Shown here: piece after piece, positions 1 to 7,385 of the stretch
Layout: each line of letters opens with the position of its first letter
Position numbering within the stretch: position 1 is the first letter of the stretch
Position numbers and translations under genes: made by a program
The notes under the pieces: generated by a model
What the model was told of the DNA's origin: nothing
What the model saw: the letters and a program-made list of their open reading frames with translations, nothing else
Database searches by the model: none
NCBI RefSeq assembly: GCF_003594915.1
Contig: NZ_QZCS01000014.1
Span: 1 to 64,000, forward strand
Direction of reading: 5' to 3'
Length of the DNA: 64,000 nucleotides
From: Enterobacter chuandaensis
Lineage (GTDB): Bacteria > Pseudomonadota > Gammaproteobacteria > Enterobacterales > Enterobacteriaceae

Positions 1-183
1 GCTTGTAGCACCGTCGGGTCGTCATCCAAGGGGTGAAATGCACTCCGCCAAAACTTTTTGCGTGCCGCAAAAACTTTCGTCTCCGCCCCTTTCCTTCCTC
101 CCTTCGCCGTTGCTCCTTTTGCCCTTTGCCGCGAGAGAACTCACCAGGGAGATGGCCAGCCATCACCACAGGAGAAAACCAGG

Positions 184-477
184 ATGCACACACGAAACGT
201 CAACGTCAAAACCGCCGCTCAAGAATCTACCGGAAGATGTGATTCAAACCTCACCACGTCCCAGTTCACGGATCTGTTTTGCTGGGTCCTGGCTGCATCG
301 GAGGGGGAGCCACAACCGGCAATTTTTACGCCGCCAGAGAATGCCACTGAGCTGACGTTAATAAATGACGAATGCCCGGATTATATCTCTGTCTGGTTTG
401 TAGATGGTCGCCCGGTGGCAGCTGCAATGCCGCTGGATAATTTTCATCGCGTTATTTCTTCATCTCTAACTAAATAA
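184..477 (+). CDS. Small hypothetical leading-region protein (97 aa)
   Basis: I do not recognise a named family. The start at 184 is chosen because GGAG at 171-174 lies nine bases upstream, whereas the longer in-frame extension has no ribosome site and an arginine/proline-rich composition. The protein is acidic, has no signal peptide or membrane segment, and contains a short aromatic motif near residues 65-75. It ends 16 bases before the DUF932 gene and probably shares its transcript. Small genes of this kind sit beside DUF932 genes in the leading regions of F-like plasmids, so a role during establishment in the recipient is possible but not shown. Bases 1-183 hold no gene I can support. Confidence 0.55.
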   Translation: MHTRNVNVKTAAQESTGRCDSNLTTSQFTDLFCWVLAASEGEPQPAIFTPPENATELTLINDECPDYISVWFVDGRPVAAAMPLDNFHRVISSSLTK

Positions 478-493
478 TCAGGAGTAAATAAAA

Positions 494-1315
494 ATGGTCA
501 GTTTCGCAAGCCGTTATCGTATGCCTACCTCGATCCGTAAAGACCGTCCGCTGACTAATGATGAATTACAGCGCATCGTTCCCAGCGCGTTCTCATCGGA
601 TAAACACGATTCACGCTCTGAACGTTATACGTATATCCCGACCATTAACATTCTTGATCGCTTACGTGATGAAGGTTTTCAGCCATATTATGCCACTCAG
701 TCACGTACACGTGACCAGGATAAACGCGACTTTACAAAGCATATGCTTCGCCTGCGCCGTCATGACCAGATTAACGGAAAAGAAGTACCGGAAATTATTC
801 TGCTGAATAGCCATGATGGTTCAAGCAGCTATAAAATGATCCCCGGTATGTTCCGTCAGGTTTGCAGTAATGGTTTGGTTGCATGGAAGGATTTTGGTGA
901 AATCCGCGTACCCCACAAAGGGGATATTGTCGGGCAGGTTATTGAAGGCGCTTACACGGTGCTGAAAACATTTGACGCGGTTGATGAAAATATTGACCTC
1001 ATGAAAAGCATTCAGCTCACTTTGCCTGAGCAGCGCCTTTTTGGTGCGACCGCCCTGGAACTTAAGTACGATGGAAAACCAGCGCCGATTACACCGGAGC
1101 AAATTATTAACCCTCGCCGCGTGCTCGACAGAGGCCAGGATTTATGGACCACGTTTAACGTGGTGCAGGAAAATGTGATCCGTGGGGGGATTCGTGGCAG
1201 AACGGAAAAAGGGAAGATGACCAGAACGCGGGAAGTCACCGGAATAGATGGTGACATCAAATTAAATCAGGTGCTCTGGAAAATGGCCGAGGAGTTTGCA
1301 AAACTGAAGGCCTGA
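494..1315 (+). CDS. DUF932 family protein (YubP-like)
   Basis: This 273-residue protein matches the DUF932 family of phage- and plasmid-encoded proteins, which are common in the leading regions of enterobacterial F-like plasmids. Visible family features are the N-terminal stretch with Arg-Tyr-Thr-Tyr-Ile-Pro-Thr near residues 43-50, the QSRTRDQDKRDFTKH segment near 67-81, and the HDGSSSYK and FRQVCSNGLV motifs near 107-130. The function is unknown. It has no signal peptide and is presumably cytoplasmic. AGGAG at 480-484 supports the start. It lies just before a bidirectional terminator and converges with the lytic transglycosylase gene. In conjugation the leading strand would carry this gene into the recipient early. 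Confidence 0.85.
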   Translation: MVSFASRYRMPTSIRKDRPLTNDELQRIVPSAFSSDKHDSRSERYTYIPTINILDRLRDEGFQPYYATQSRTRDQDKRDFTKHMLRLRRHDQINGKEVPEIILLNSHDGSSSYKMIPGMFRQVCSNGLVAWKDFGEIRVPHKGDIVGQVIEGAYTVLKTFDAVDENIDLMKSIQLTLPEQRLFGATALELKYDGKPAPITPEQIINPRRVLDRGQDLWTTFNVVQENVIRGGIRGRTEKGKMTRTREVTGIDGDIKLNQVLWKMAEEFAKLKA

Positions 1316-1318
1316 AAA

Positions 1319-1346
1319 TTAAGCCGCTCACCAGAGCGGCTTTTTA
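1319..1346. terminator. Bidirectional intrinsic terminator
   Basis: The arms GCCGCTC (1323-1329) and GAGCGGC (1334-1340) flank the loop ACCA and are followed by TTTTT. On the other strand the arm is preceded by an A-rich tract, so the hairpin can end both the DUF932 transcript and the convergent lytic transglycosylase transcript, whose stop codon it overlaps. Confidence 0.85.
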
Positions 1347-1883
1347 CTGTCCGCTATGTGACGATGCTGTTTCTGCAATTTTAATCTCATGCTCCTTTCC
1401 AGCAGCTGGCGCGAGACGTTCAGATAGTAACTTTTTTCTGGCCAGTAATACGCGATATATATTTTTGATGTCCTGTGCATAGGCCTTGCGCTGCGCAATG
1501 AGCTTTTTGCTCGGCCCCGTATTATACATCCCCACGCTGTCCCAGTTTTTTCCGTATGACCTGAAGTTGTGCGCCAGTACCCATGCACCCGTATAAACGC
1601 AGATACATGGATCATTTAACAGGCGCTCACGGGTAATATTGAAGTTTTTAAGTTTACCGTAATGAGAGCTGTTCACCTGCATCCCGCAGACATCTTCTGT
1701 CCCATTCCGGTTTGATCCATTTATCGCATCTGGTACCAGATGGCTCTCTTTAATCGAAATTGACATAAGCAGAAGCGGATCAATTTGATAATCTTTCCCG
1801 GCCTGATCAAAGCACATCTGCGGAGCTGCGCCAGCAGAAAGTGAAAGAGTCAGCAAAGCAGCAGGCAGTAACGATATTTTCAT
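1344..1883 (-). CDS. Periplasmic lytic transglycosylase (orf169/VirB1-like)
   Basis: This 179-residue protein has a Sec signal peptide (residues 1 to about 19, ending in Ala-Gly-Ala-Ala) and a goose-lysozyme-like SLT fold. The catalytic Glu lies in the SIKESH motif near residue 47, followed by the GMQVNSSHYG block near 68-77 and the LLNDPCICVYTGAWVL helix. Such enzymes cut peptidoglycan so that the transfer apparatus can cross the wall. F carries the equivalent gene (orf169, gene 19) in the same position, between the leading region and oriT and pointing away from traM. The C-terminal tail after about residue 135 is not part of the SLT core. Confidence 0.92.
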   Translation of the reverse strand: MKISLLPAALLTLSLSAGAAPQMCFDQAGKDYQIDPLLLMSISIKESHLVPDAINGSNRNGTEDVCGMQVNSSHYGKLKNFNITRERLLNDPCICVYTGAWVLAHNFRSYGKNWDSVGMYNTGPSKKLIAQRKAYAQDIKNIYRVLLARKKLLSERLAPAAGKEHEIKIAETASSHSGQ

Positions 1884-2059
1884 GATTTGGCCTTTTAGCT
1901 AAATAAACGGGCTCTGGAGAGGCGCTTTAAAAAATACCCCGGCGGATCGTCGTAATCAAGTAAATTCACTACAAACGCGCGTGAGCGCTCTCCTGATGGG
2001 ATTTAACACCTGTCCGAAATAAACATGTCAGAACAGTAGGCGGTATTAACATGCCGCTC

Positions 2060-2120
2060 TTTACTAACCCTTTAAAACATCACACCCCACGCAAGACTTC
2101 GTCTTGCAGATTTTTCTTTT
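2060..2120 (-). other. oriT: Origin of transfer (oriT) nic region
   Basis: On the minus strand, reading down from 2092, the sequence is GCGTGGGGTGTGATG. This differs by one base from the F nic sequence as I recall it (GCGTGGGGTGTGGTG). By analogy the nick falls between 2080 and 2079. Immediately 5' of it on the same strand is a perfect inverted repeat, GCAAGAC-TTC-GTCTTGC (2091-2107), equivalent to the F repeat next to nic that TraI recognises. The polarity sends the lytic transglycosylase and DUF932 side into the recipient first and the tra operon last, as in F. Exact cleavage is inferred. Confidence 0.85.
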
Positions 2121-2182
2121 AATTTCAGGTGGATGCCTGCAAGAAATTTGCGCGTTATTGAACTGTGACCGTTTAATGTCGT

Positions 2183-2236
2183 ACATACCGACACTACTCT
2201 ATCGTATAATCCTGATACCTGTTAGTGTCGGTATGT
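2183..2236. repeat. Long inverted repeat with TAGTGTCGG arms
   Basis: The arms ACATACCGACACTA (2183-2196) and TAGTGTCGGTATGT (2223-2236) are perfect inverted copies separated by 26 AT-rich bases. The core TAGTGTCGG recurs as a palindrome just before traM (2417-2436). This looks like a multi-copy protein-binding site, probably for TraM or the nearby ribbon-helix-helix protein, within the oriT region. Confidence 0.75.
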
Positions 2237-2416
2237 CACACATGTATCGTACAATTGTAGATATGCTTTAATTACATTGAATTATATATCGCACAGTGTC
2301 ACACTGTCGCACATCATAGTGCTGGATTGTACTACTGTATAGAGCAGGAATTCACAGCAGTATCAACCCATTACACCTTTGCGCAGCAATCTGATAATCC
2401 ACCAACAGGCTATATG

Positions 2417-2436
2417 TAGTGTCGGTTCCGACACTA
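2417..2436. promoter_or_regulatory. Palindromic operator before traM
   Basis: TAGTGTCGG (2417-2425) and its inverted copy CCGACACTA (2428-2436) are separated by TT. The site ends 20 bases before the traM start, so a bound protein would block traM expression. TraM of F represses its own promoter through sites in this same region, which makes autoregulation likely. The identity of the bound protein is inference. Confidence 0.7.
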
Positions 2437-2456
2437 ACTTAAAACAGGTAAGAAAT

Positions 2457-2852
2457 ATGGGAAGAGTCGGCATCTACCTTAAAGATAAAATTGAACGTGA
2501 AGTTCGCGATATTGTTCAACAAGACCTGCAAAACGGCGCCAATGCTGGAGAAGCAAACATATCAGCCACCTGCAACGAATTAATCAGGCTTGGACTGCTT
2601 GTTTATAAGCGCGATGGCGAGGATGGCAACCAGTTTGATATTGAAGGATATCGCAGAGACCTCATAAGAAAAGCAGCCGGCTCACGTGAAGGCACAGTTC
2701 TCATTGCAACATTACTCGCTGAAATGTATTTAAAAATGACAGGAAAAGACGGCGATGGCAGCCTGGAAGATACGCTTGATATGATTATAAGCGGCATAAA
2801 CACAGCTGAGAACGAAGCGGAAGCAAGGCACTTCATCAACGAAAAAGAATAA
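2457..2852 (+). CDS. traM: Relaxosome accessory protein TraM
   Basis: This 131-residue protein has the TraM layout. An N-terminal ribbon-helix-helix (beta strand VGIYL at residues 3-7, helices to about 50) binds oriT-proximal sites. An alpha-helical C-terminal part (about 65-131, rich in Glu, Asp, Leu and Met) forms the tetramer that contacts the tail of the coupling protein TraD. The start at 2457 gives a protein close to F TraM in length (about 127). An in-frame upstream start at 2379 would run through the operator palindrome and is rejected. The gene directly follows oriT, as in F. The sequence is diverged from F TraM, so specificity is probably plasmid-specific. Confidence 0.88.
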   Translation: MGRVGIYLKDKIEREVRDIVQQDLQNGANAGEANISATCNELIRLGLLVYKRDGEDGNQFDIEGYRRDLIRKAAGSREGTVLIATLLAEMYLKMTGKDGDGSLEDTLDMIISGINTAENEAEARHFINEKE

Positions 2853-2884
2853 ACCTGCGAGCCGGTCACTCCGGCCCGCATCGA

Positions 2885-3526
2885 TCACTGAGACGGTTTT
2901 TCATCCCAGGGGAGGTCACTTTTTTCAACCTCCCTTATTTTTTCCTTAAGGAAAACTTCAAACTCCATACAGAGAACTTTAAGCGCCTGAGCATCCTCGT
3001 TCTGGTCAAGCAACCTTTCCGTAAAATAACCCAGCGTATTCATCAGGCGGGTGAGCATTTCGTCATTCAGGCTACGGTTATGCACCTTCGCCATTGCCCT
3101 GATTTCATCAGCAAGATTCTCGGGAATACGCATGCTATATCCGGTTGTTTTCCCTGGAAGCAAAATCCGCTCACCCTCACGCCACATCCACAATTGTTCC
3201 TGCTTGAGTGGTGTTTTAACTCCAGCCACAACTTCAACGGATTCACTATCAAGTAATTTTCCAAGCCACTCCTCGAATCTTACCGCTAGCGCTATGAGCC
3301 GCTCACCCTCCGCAGTTTTAATGACTGGCTTACCCGGCTGATAATTTAGCGACAATAAAAGCCTGGCAATAATTTCCTCATTCACACTCCTGTTGCCAGC
3401 TCTGGCACATATTCTCAGCTCCATAAGCAAATTATCCGGAGCACGCAATCGCCACTCCACCGCTTCACCTGGCTGGAACTTACGCGGACGGCCGCGACCA
3501 TCCCACATTTTCTCTTTAACTTTCAT
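2885..3526 (-). CDS. Duplicated Arc-like ribbon-helix-helix protein, putative TraY analogue
   Basis: The 213-residue protein is an internal tandem duplication. Each half has an Arc/MetJ-type ribbon-helix-helix (residues about 23-60 with WRLRAP and GNRSVNEEI, and about 129-166 with YSMRIP and HNRSLNDEM) followed by a long amphipathic helix (about 74-98 and 178-202). F TraY is also a tandem ribbon-helix-helix protein that binds oriT and the tra promoter, so this is the best candidate for that role. It is unusual in being almost twice as long as F TraY (131 aa) and in lying on the strand opposite traM and traA, transcribed divergently from traA. A role as transfer repressor or activator is inferred. 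No traJ or finP is visible. Confidence 0.72.
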   Translation of the reverse strand: MKVKEKMWDGRGRPRKFQPGEAVEWRLRAPDNLLMELRICARAGNRSVNEEIIARLLLSLNYQPGKPVIKTAEGERLIALAVRFEEWLGKLLDSESVEVVAGVKTPLKQEQLWMWREGERILLPGKTTGYSMRIPENLADEIRAMAKVHNRSLNDEMLTRLMNTLGYFTERLLDQNEDAQALKVLCMEFEVFLKEKIREVEKSDLPWDEKPSQ

Positions 3527-3617
3527 AGCTATAGATCCCGAAGGCCATTTCCGAACTTACTGGTCAACAAAGCCTACTCACTTACATATTCGGATAAATC
3601 TGAATGATTCCAAAAAG

Positions 3618-3633
3618 TGTGACATGCGTCACA
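3618..3633. promoter_or_regulatory. Perfect CRP-site consensus upstream of traA
   Basis: TGTGA-CATGCG-TCACA matches the CRP half-sites exactly with the standard six-base spacer. It lies 91 bases before the traA start, between the divergent ribbon-helix-helix gene and traA. It is followed after one base by twelve T residues (3635-3646), so the same palindrome could also work as a short intrinsic terminator on the plus strand. CRP is known to act on traJ in F. Here direct cAMP-CRP control of the traA operon or of the divergent gene is inferred. Confidence 0.65.
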
Positions 3634-3669
3634 GTTTTTTTTTTTTTAGGGTCATGGGACAATTGCGCC

Positions 3670-3707
3670 CGCGTAAACAAGCACTTACGCGATTCACTTT
3701 TGTTTAC
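3670..3707 (+). promoter_or_regulatory. Two mutually exclusive hairpins in the traA leader
   Basis: CGCGTAA (3670-3676) pairs with TTACGCG (3685-3691). GTAAACAA (3673-3680) pairs with TTGTTTAC (3700-3707). The two 5' arms overlap, so only one hairpin can form at a time. The second ends three bases before the traA ribosome site GGAG (3711-3714). This may be an operator or an RNA switch, but its function is unproven. Confidence 0.5.
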
Positions 3708-3723
3708 TTCGGAGAAAACAAAC

Positions 3724-4077
3724 ATGTTAACCAAAGGCAGTGCCCTTAACGTCGGTAAGGGATGGGCGGTAGCGTCTTTATTCCGCAAAGCACGCGAAAA
3801 TCGCAAAGCTAAATTTTACTTAAAGTCAGCAGGCGCTTTTTTAATTGCACTTATGGTCACTCACCCGGCATTCGCATCTGGTACTGACCTTCTTTCCTCA
3901 CAAAACACCACGGTTAATTCAACCTTCGGTTCTGGTTCTTCACTGGTTAAATGGTTCTACATCGCCGAAATCATCATGGGCCTGTTTATTTACATTAAGG
4001 CCCGCTCACCACTGGTGTTCGTCGGTATCGTTATGGCAATCATCTTTACCCGTGTCGCCTTCGGCATCGCGAGCTAA
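3724..4077 (+). CDS. traA: F-type pilin precursor TraA
   Basis: The 117-residue prepilin has a 51-residue leader ending in His-Pro-Ala-Phe-Ala and a predicted 66-residue mature pilin starting Ser-Gly-Thr-Asp-Leu. F propilin likewise has a 51-residue leader and a 70-residue mature part. The mature sequence keeps the F pattern: a polar N-terminus with NTTVNSTFG, then two hydrophobic helices (about 27-43 and 46-65) around a short positive loop (Lys-Ala-Arg). GGAG at 3711-3714 supports the start at 3724. It heads the transfer operon and abuts traL. TraX, which acetylates the pilin N-terminus in F, is encoded at 52-53 kb. Confidence 0.95.
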   Translation: MLTKGSALNVGKGWAVASLFRKARENRKAKFYLKSAGAFLIALMVTHPAFASGTDLLSSQNTTVNSTFGSGSSLVKWFYIAEIIMGLFIYIKARSPLVFVGIVMAIIFTRVAFGIAS

Positions 4078-4383
4078 ATGATGAATGGGGAAGGAGATAA
4101 ATATAACTTCCCGGAAACAATGAACCAGCAGGACCGTTATTTAGGCTTACCGATTGACGAGTTAATTGTTACCGCACCCCTATTGATTTTGGGGGTGCTT
4201 AACAACTTGTCACTTGAACTTGGTGTAATCGCGGGAATCCTCTGGTTTATCGTCAGATATCTGAAAAAAGGGCAGGGGTCATACTGGTTGCTTAATTTCT
4301 GTTACTGGCACCTGCCATCACTTTTATTCAAAGTAACCTTTCGCCAGATACCTGATTCAAGTTTCCGGCACTGGAGGGCATAG
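4078..4383 (+). CDS. traL: Pilus assembly protein TraL
   Basis: The 101 residues match TraL of F in length and layout: an N-terminal FPET...R(Y/W).GLP(I/L)DEL motif (residues about 11-31), a hydrophobic segment (about 32-60), the YLKKGQGSYWL loop and a C-terminal PDSSFRHW motif. TraL is a small VirB3-like inner-membrane component needed for pilus assembly. The first ATG immediately follows the traA stop, and further ATGs lie one and two codons on, so the start is uncertain by a few residues. Confidence 0.93.
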   Translation: MMNGEGDKYNFPETMNQQDRYLGLPIDELIVTAPLLILGVLNNLSLELGVIAGILWFIVRYLKKGQGSYWLLNFCYWHLPSLLFKVTFRQIPDSSFRHWRA

Positions 4384-4389
4384 TTTTTC

Positions 4390-4971
4390 ATGAAACTGAA
4401 TATTAAAGGAGAGCGCGATAAACAACTCCGCTATGCGTTTATTGGTCTTTCAGCTTTAACTTTACTCATGGGCGTAGGGAATGTACTGACAGGGTCACTG
4501 GCATGGTATTTCGCCACAACCCAGAAAACCATCACCACGCCATTAACGTTTAACCGCCCATTTGCATCAGATTCTAAAAGTGTCGATGCCACCGGTCTGA
4601 CACAGTTCGCCGCTTCCTTTATTTACTGGCGACTCAACGTTACTCCGGAAAACATCGAACATAACCAGAAAATGATTCTTGGATTTGTCCCTTCCGCCGA
4701 ACGGGACGTACTCAAGAAAGCCCTGGACATAGAAACTGAGCGCATCCAGAAAGCGGGCATCACCACCCAGTTCGACACGAAAGAAATTCGCGTCATGGAT
4801 GATGGCTCCGTGCAGTACAGCGGGGTACTGAAATCCTCCACCACAAACGGCGCAATCATCACGCCACTGAAAGACCAGGAAAAAACCTACCGACTGAAAC
4901 TGAGCTATGACAACGGTGTGATTAACCTCCACAGCTTTGAAGAACTCAAGCCGGTATCTTCCACTAACTGA
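4390..4971 (+). CDS. traE: Transfer protein TraE (VirB5/VirB8-position)
   Basis: This protein has 193 residues against 188 in F. One N-terminal transmembrane helix (about 16-40) is followed by a periplasmic domain containing the FAASFIYWRLNVTPENIEH segment typical of TraE. TraE is an inner-membrane scaffold of the F secretion channel and is needed for pilus assembly. It lies between traL and traK in the F order, with a six-base gap after traL. Confidence 0.94.
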   Translation: MKLNIKGERDKQLRYAFIGLSALTLLMGVGNVLTGSLAWYFATTQKTITTPLTFNRPFASDSKSVDATGLTQFAASFIYWRLNVTPENIEHNQKMILGFVPSAERDVLKKALDIETERIQKAGITTQFDTKEIRVMDDGSVQYSGVLKSSTTNGAIITPLKDQEKTYRLKLSYDNGVINLHSFEELKPVSSTN

Positions 4972-4982
4972 CAGGACTGCCC

Positions 4983-5723
4983 ATGAAATTTCGCATTTCA
5001 CCGGCAGCTGCTGCTGTGTTTCTGGCAGCGGGATTATTTACCAGCGGCCTCCGGGCCGCTTCCGCACCCGCAGCCATTCCGTTTGAGAACGACGCCGCCT
5101 TTAACGTCACCCTCAGCAACACCAACCCGAGCAAGGTTGTTGTAGACGGAGAACTCATTACCAGCATCAGCGGACCAACCGGTGCGTATGACCAGAGCCA
5201 GACCGAGGACGGAGCGCTTATCCTGTCTCCGCTTGTCGGCCAGAACTTCACTCTGTTTATCCAGACTGACCACGGTTCATCGCTGAGCCTGAACGTCAGG
5301 CCGCAGCCGGGTAACGGCAAAACACTGCGCTTCACCCCGATGTCACCACCACTTCGCAAGAACGACGATGCGAAGGCATGGGAAGAAGGGCAGACCTATG
5401 AAAAAACGCTGGTTGCGCTATCCCGCGCCGTAGTCAATGGCCAGGTGCCGGACGACTACCAGGAATACCCGATCAGCCGCATGCCGGCTTACACACCCGC
5501 CAGTGATGTACGCCTGACGCCTGAACGCCAGTTTGTGGGCAACCACCTGCGGGTTGTTCGCTTCCGGATGAGCAACCCGGGCAGCATCACCCGCAGCCTC
5601 CGCGAGCGCGATTTCTGGCGCAAGGGTGTCCGGGCCGTAATGCTGTCGCAGAATCAGCTCTACGCTGGCGGCGAAGGCTATGCCTGGATTGTGTTTTCAG
5701 ATGACGGAGACGCCCGCCCATGA
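4983..5723 (+). CDS. traK: Outer-membrane-core secretin-like protein TraK
   Basis: 246 residues (242 in F). A Sec signal peptide (1 to about 27, ending in Leu-Arg-Ala-Ala) is followed by a VirB9-like beta-rich domain. TraK is the ring component that joins lipoprotein TraV and inner-membrane TraB to form the channel across the envelope. The 3' end overlaps the traB start by four bases, indicating translational coupling. Confidence 0.94.
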   Translation: MKFRISPAAAAVFLAAGLFTSGLRAASAPAAIPFENDAAFNVTLSNTNPSKVVVDGELITSISGPTGAYDQSQTEDGALILSPLVGQNFTLFIQTDHGSSLSLNVRPQPGNGKTLRFTPMSPPLRKNDDAKAWEEGQTYEKTLVALSRAVVNGQVPDDYQEYPISRMPAYTPASDVRLTPERQFVGNHLRVVRFRMSNPGSITRSLRERDFWRKGVRAVMLSQNQLYAGGEGYAWIVFSDDGDARP

Positions 5724-7129
5724 CCATAAGCCTGAATGAAAACCTGAAAACCCGCCGCAAGCAGCTGGCCATCCTGGCCGCCGTCATCATTGGCGGCGCA
5801 GCTGCAGCGGGCGGCGTAATGTGGTACGGGCAATACCAGCAAAAACAAAAGCAACCCGCACCGGTTGCAACACCAAACCTGACCGGCGTTGTGACCGCGA
5901 CGTTTAACGAACAGGTCAACGATGCCGCGCTGACACAGCAGCAGGCAAAGACCTCCGCTCTTGAGCAAAACCTTGCCACGCTTGCTCAGCAGTTCGCGCA
6001 GAACAAGCTCACCACCGAGCAAAAGCTGGCTGAAAAGGATGCTGAAATTCAGCGCCTGAATGACCAGCTTACGAAAGCCCCCGGCAGCAACCAGACCACT
6101 GGCCAGCAGACACCACCTGCTGGCCAGAACGGAACACCACTCCCCGGTCCCGTTGCTGCCGGTCAGGCCCGACCACCCGAATACAATGTGACCCCCGCAG
6201 GTGCACCGGCCGCCACCGGTGTGAATATGGGGCAGGGCGCAGCGTTCTACCCGGGCGGCTCCGGCCAGCGCATGACAGGTGGCCTGTCGACAACAAAATT
6301 CAGCTACGACAGCCTGAAGAAAAAGCCAACCAAACTCCCCTGGATTCCGTCTGGCTCATTCTCTGATGCCGTCCTGATTGAGGGGGCCGACGCGAACGCC
6401 AGTGTCACCGGTCAGCAGAATACCAGCCCTGTTACCATCCGACTGCAGGGCAGCATTCAGATGCCCAACAACAAGGAGTTCAACGCTGACGGCTGCTTTA
6501 TTGTGGGTGAGATGTGGGGCGATATCTCCAGCGAGCGCGGAAACGTCCGCACTCAATCCATCAGCTGCATCCTGAAAAACGGCAAGCACGTGGACATGGA
6601 GTTTCAGGGGCATGTCAGCTTCCAGGGTAAAGGCGGCATTCGAGGCAAGCCAGTCATGCGAAACGGCATGATTGTCGGCTACGCCGGTGCTGCAGGCCTC
6701 CTGTCAGGTTTTGGTGAAGGTATCAAATCTGCCGCTACACCATCCGTCGGCCTCGGCGCAACAGCGGATGTCGGTGCCGGCGACGTGTTTAAGCAGGGCA
6801 TAGGCGGCGGGGCCAGCAAGGCGGCCGACACGCTGAGCCAGTACTGGATTAAACGCGCTGAGCAGTACCACCCGGTAATTGATATCGGTGCCGGCAATCA
6901 GGTGACCGTTGTATTCCAGAAGGGCTTCCGCCTTGAAACCATCGAGGACGCCGAGGACGCGAAAGCGAAAGAGGAACTGCAGAAAGCCGGCAACGCCGCG
7001 CAGAACTCCGTGACTCCTCAACCGGCGAGCCAGACCACGGCATCCAGTACCACCTCAGTCGGCAACATCAACCCGGATGACGTTCTCCGCCAGGCCAGCC
7101 AGCTGCGCCTCGGTGACACCATCAACTGA
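5720..7129 (+). CDS. traB: Channel protein TraB (VirB10-like)
   Basis: 469 residues (475 in F). A short cytoplasmic N-terminus and one membrane helix (about 18-37) are followed by a coiled coil (about 70-118), a proline/glutamine-rich linker (about 119-190) and a VirB10/TrbI beta-barrel domain (about 205-430) with LIEGADANASVTG and the GCFIVGEMWGDISSER block. The VirB10 homologue spans both membranes through contacts with TraK and TraV and opens the channel. The C-terminal 40 residues are Gln/Thr/Ser-rich. It overlaps traK and is followed by a five-gene insert not found as such in F. Confidence 0.95.
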   Translation: MTISLNENLKTRRKQLAILAAVIIGGAAAAGGVMWYGQYQQKQKQPAPVATPNLTGVVTATFNEQVNDAALTQQQAKTSALEQNLATLAQQFAQNKLTTEQKLAEKDAEIQRLNDQLTKAPGSNQTTGQQTPPAGQNGTPLPGPVAAGQARPPEYNVTPAGAPAATGVNMGQGAAFYPGGSGQRMTGGLSTTKFSYDSLKKKPTKLPWIPSGSFSDAVLIEGADANASVTGQQNTSPVTIRLQGSIQMPNNKEFNADGCFIVGEMWGDISSERGNVRTQSISCILKNGKHVDMEFQGHVSFQGKGGIRGKPVMRNGMIVGYAGAAGLLSGFGEGIKSAATPSVGLGATADVGAGDVFKQGIGGGASKAADTLSQYWIKRAEQYHPVIDIGAGNQVTVVFQKGFRLETIEDAEDAKAKEELQKAGNAAQNSVTPQPASQTTASSTTSVGNINPDDVLRQASQLRLGDTIN

Positions 7130-7136
7130 TGAGAGA

Positions 7137-7385
7137 ATGAAGATGAAAGCACGGAAAATAATGTTTCGGGCGGAAACCGGATTGATCCCAATGCTGTTAT
7201 TCACAGTAACAGTATTCATTTTATGGTTCGCGCTGCACTTCAGTATATGGGTAAAGCTCATAGGACTTCTCATCTGCTTTGCAGGTGGTTACTTCCTGAT
7301 TGAAACCATGCCGGGTGGCTGGATATGGCGTGAGCTGCACTCATCATCTTCAGACGTAACACCGGAAGAAAAGGAGAGCAAATGA
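7137..7385 (+). CDS. Small inner-membrane protein, unknown
   Basis: 82 residues (80 if the second ATG at 7143 is used). It has two adjacent hydrophobic segments (about 14-35 and 38-57) and a short charged C-terminus ending in Glu-Glu-Lys-Glu-Ser-Lys. It starts eight bases after traB and overlaps the next gene by four bases. In F this interval holds traP, trbD and trbG, but I see no clear similarity to any of them. A role in the transfer apparatus is inferred from position only. Confidence 0.65.
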   Translation: MKMKARKIMFRAETGLIPMLLFTVTVFILWFALHFSIWVKLIGLLICFAGGYFLIETMPGGWIWRELHSSSSDVTPEEKESK

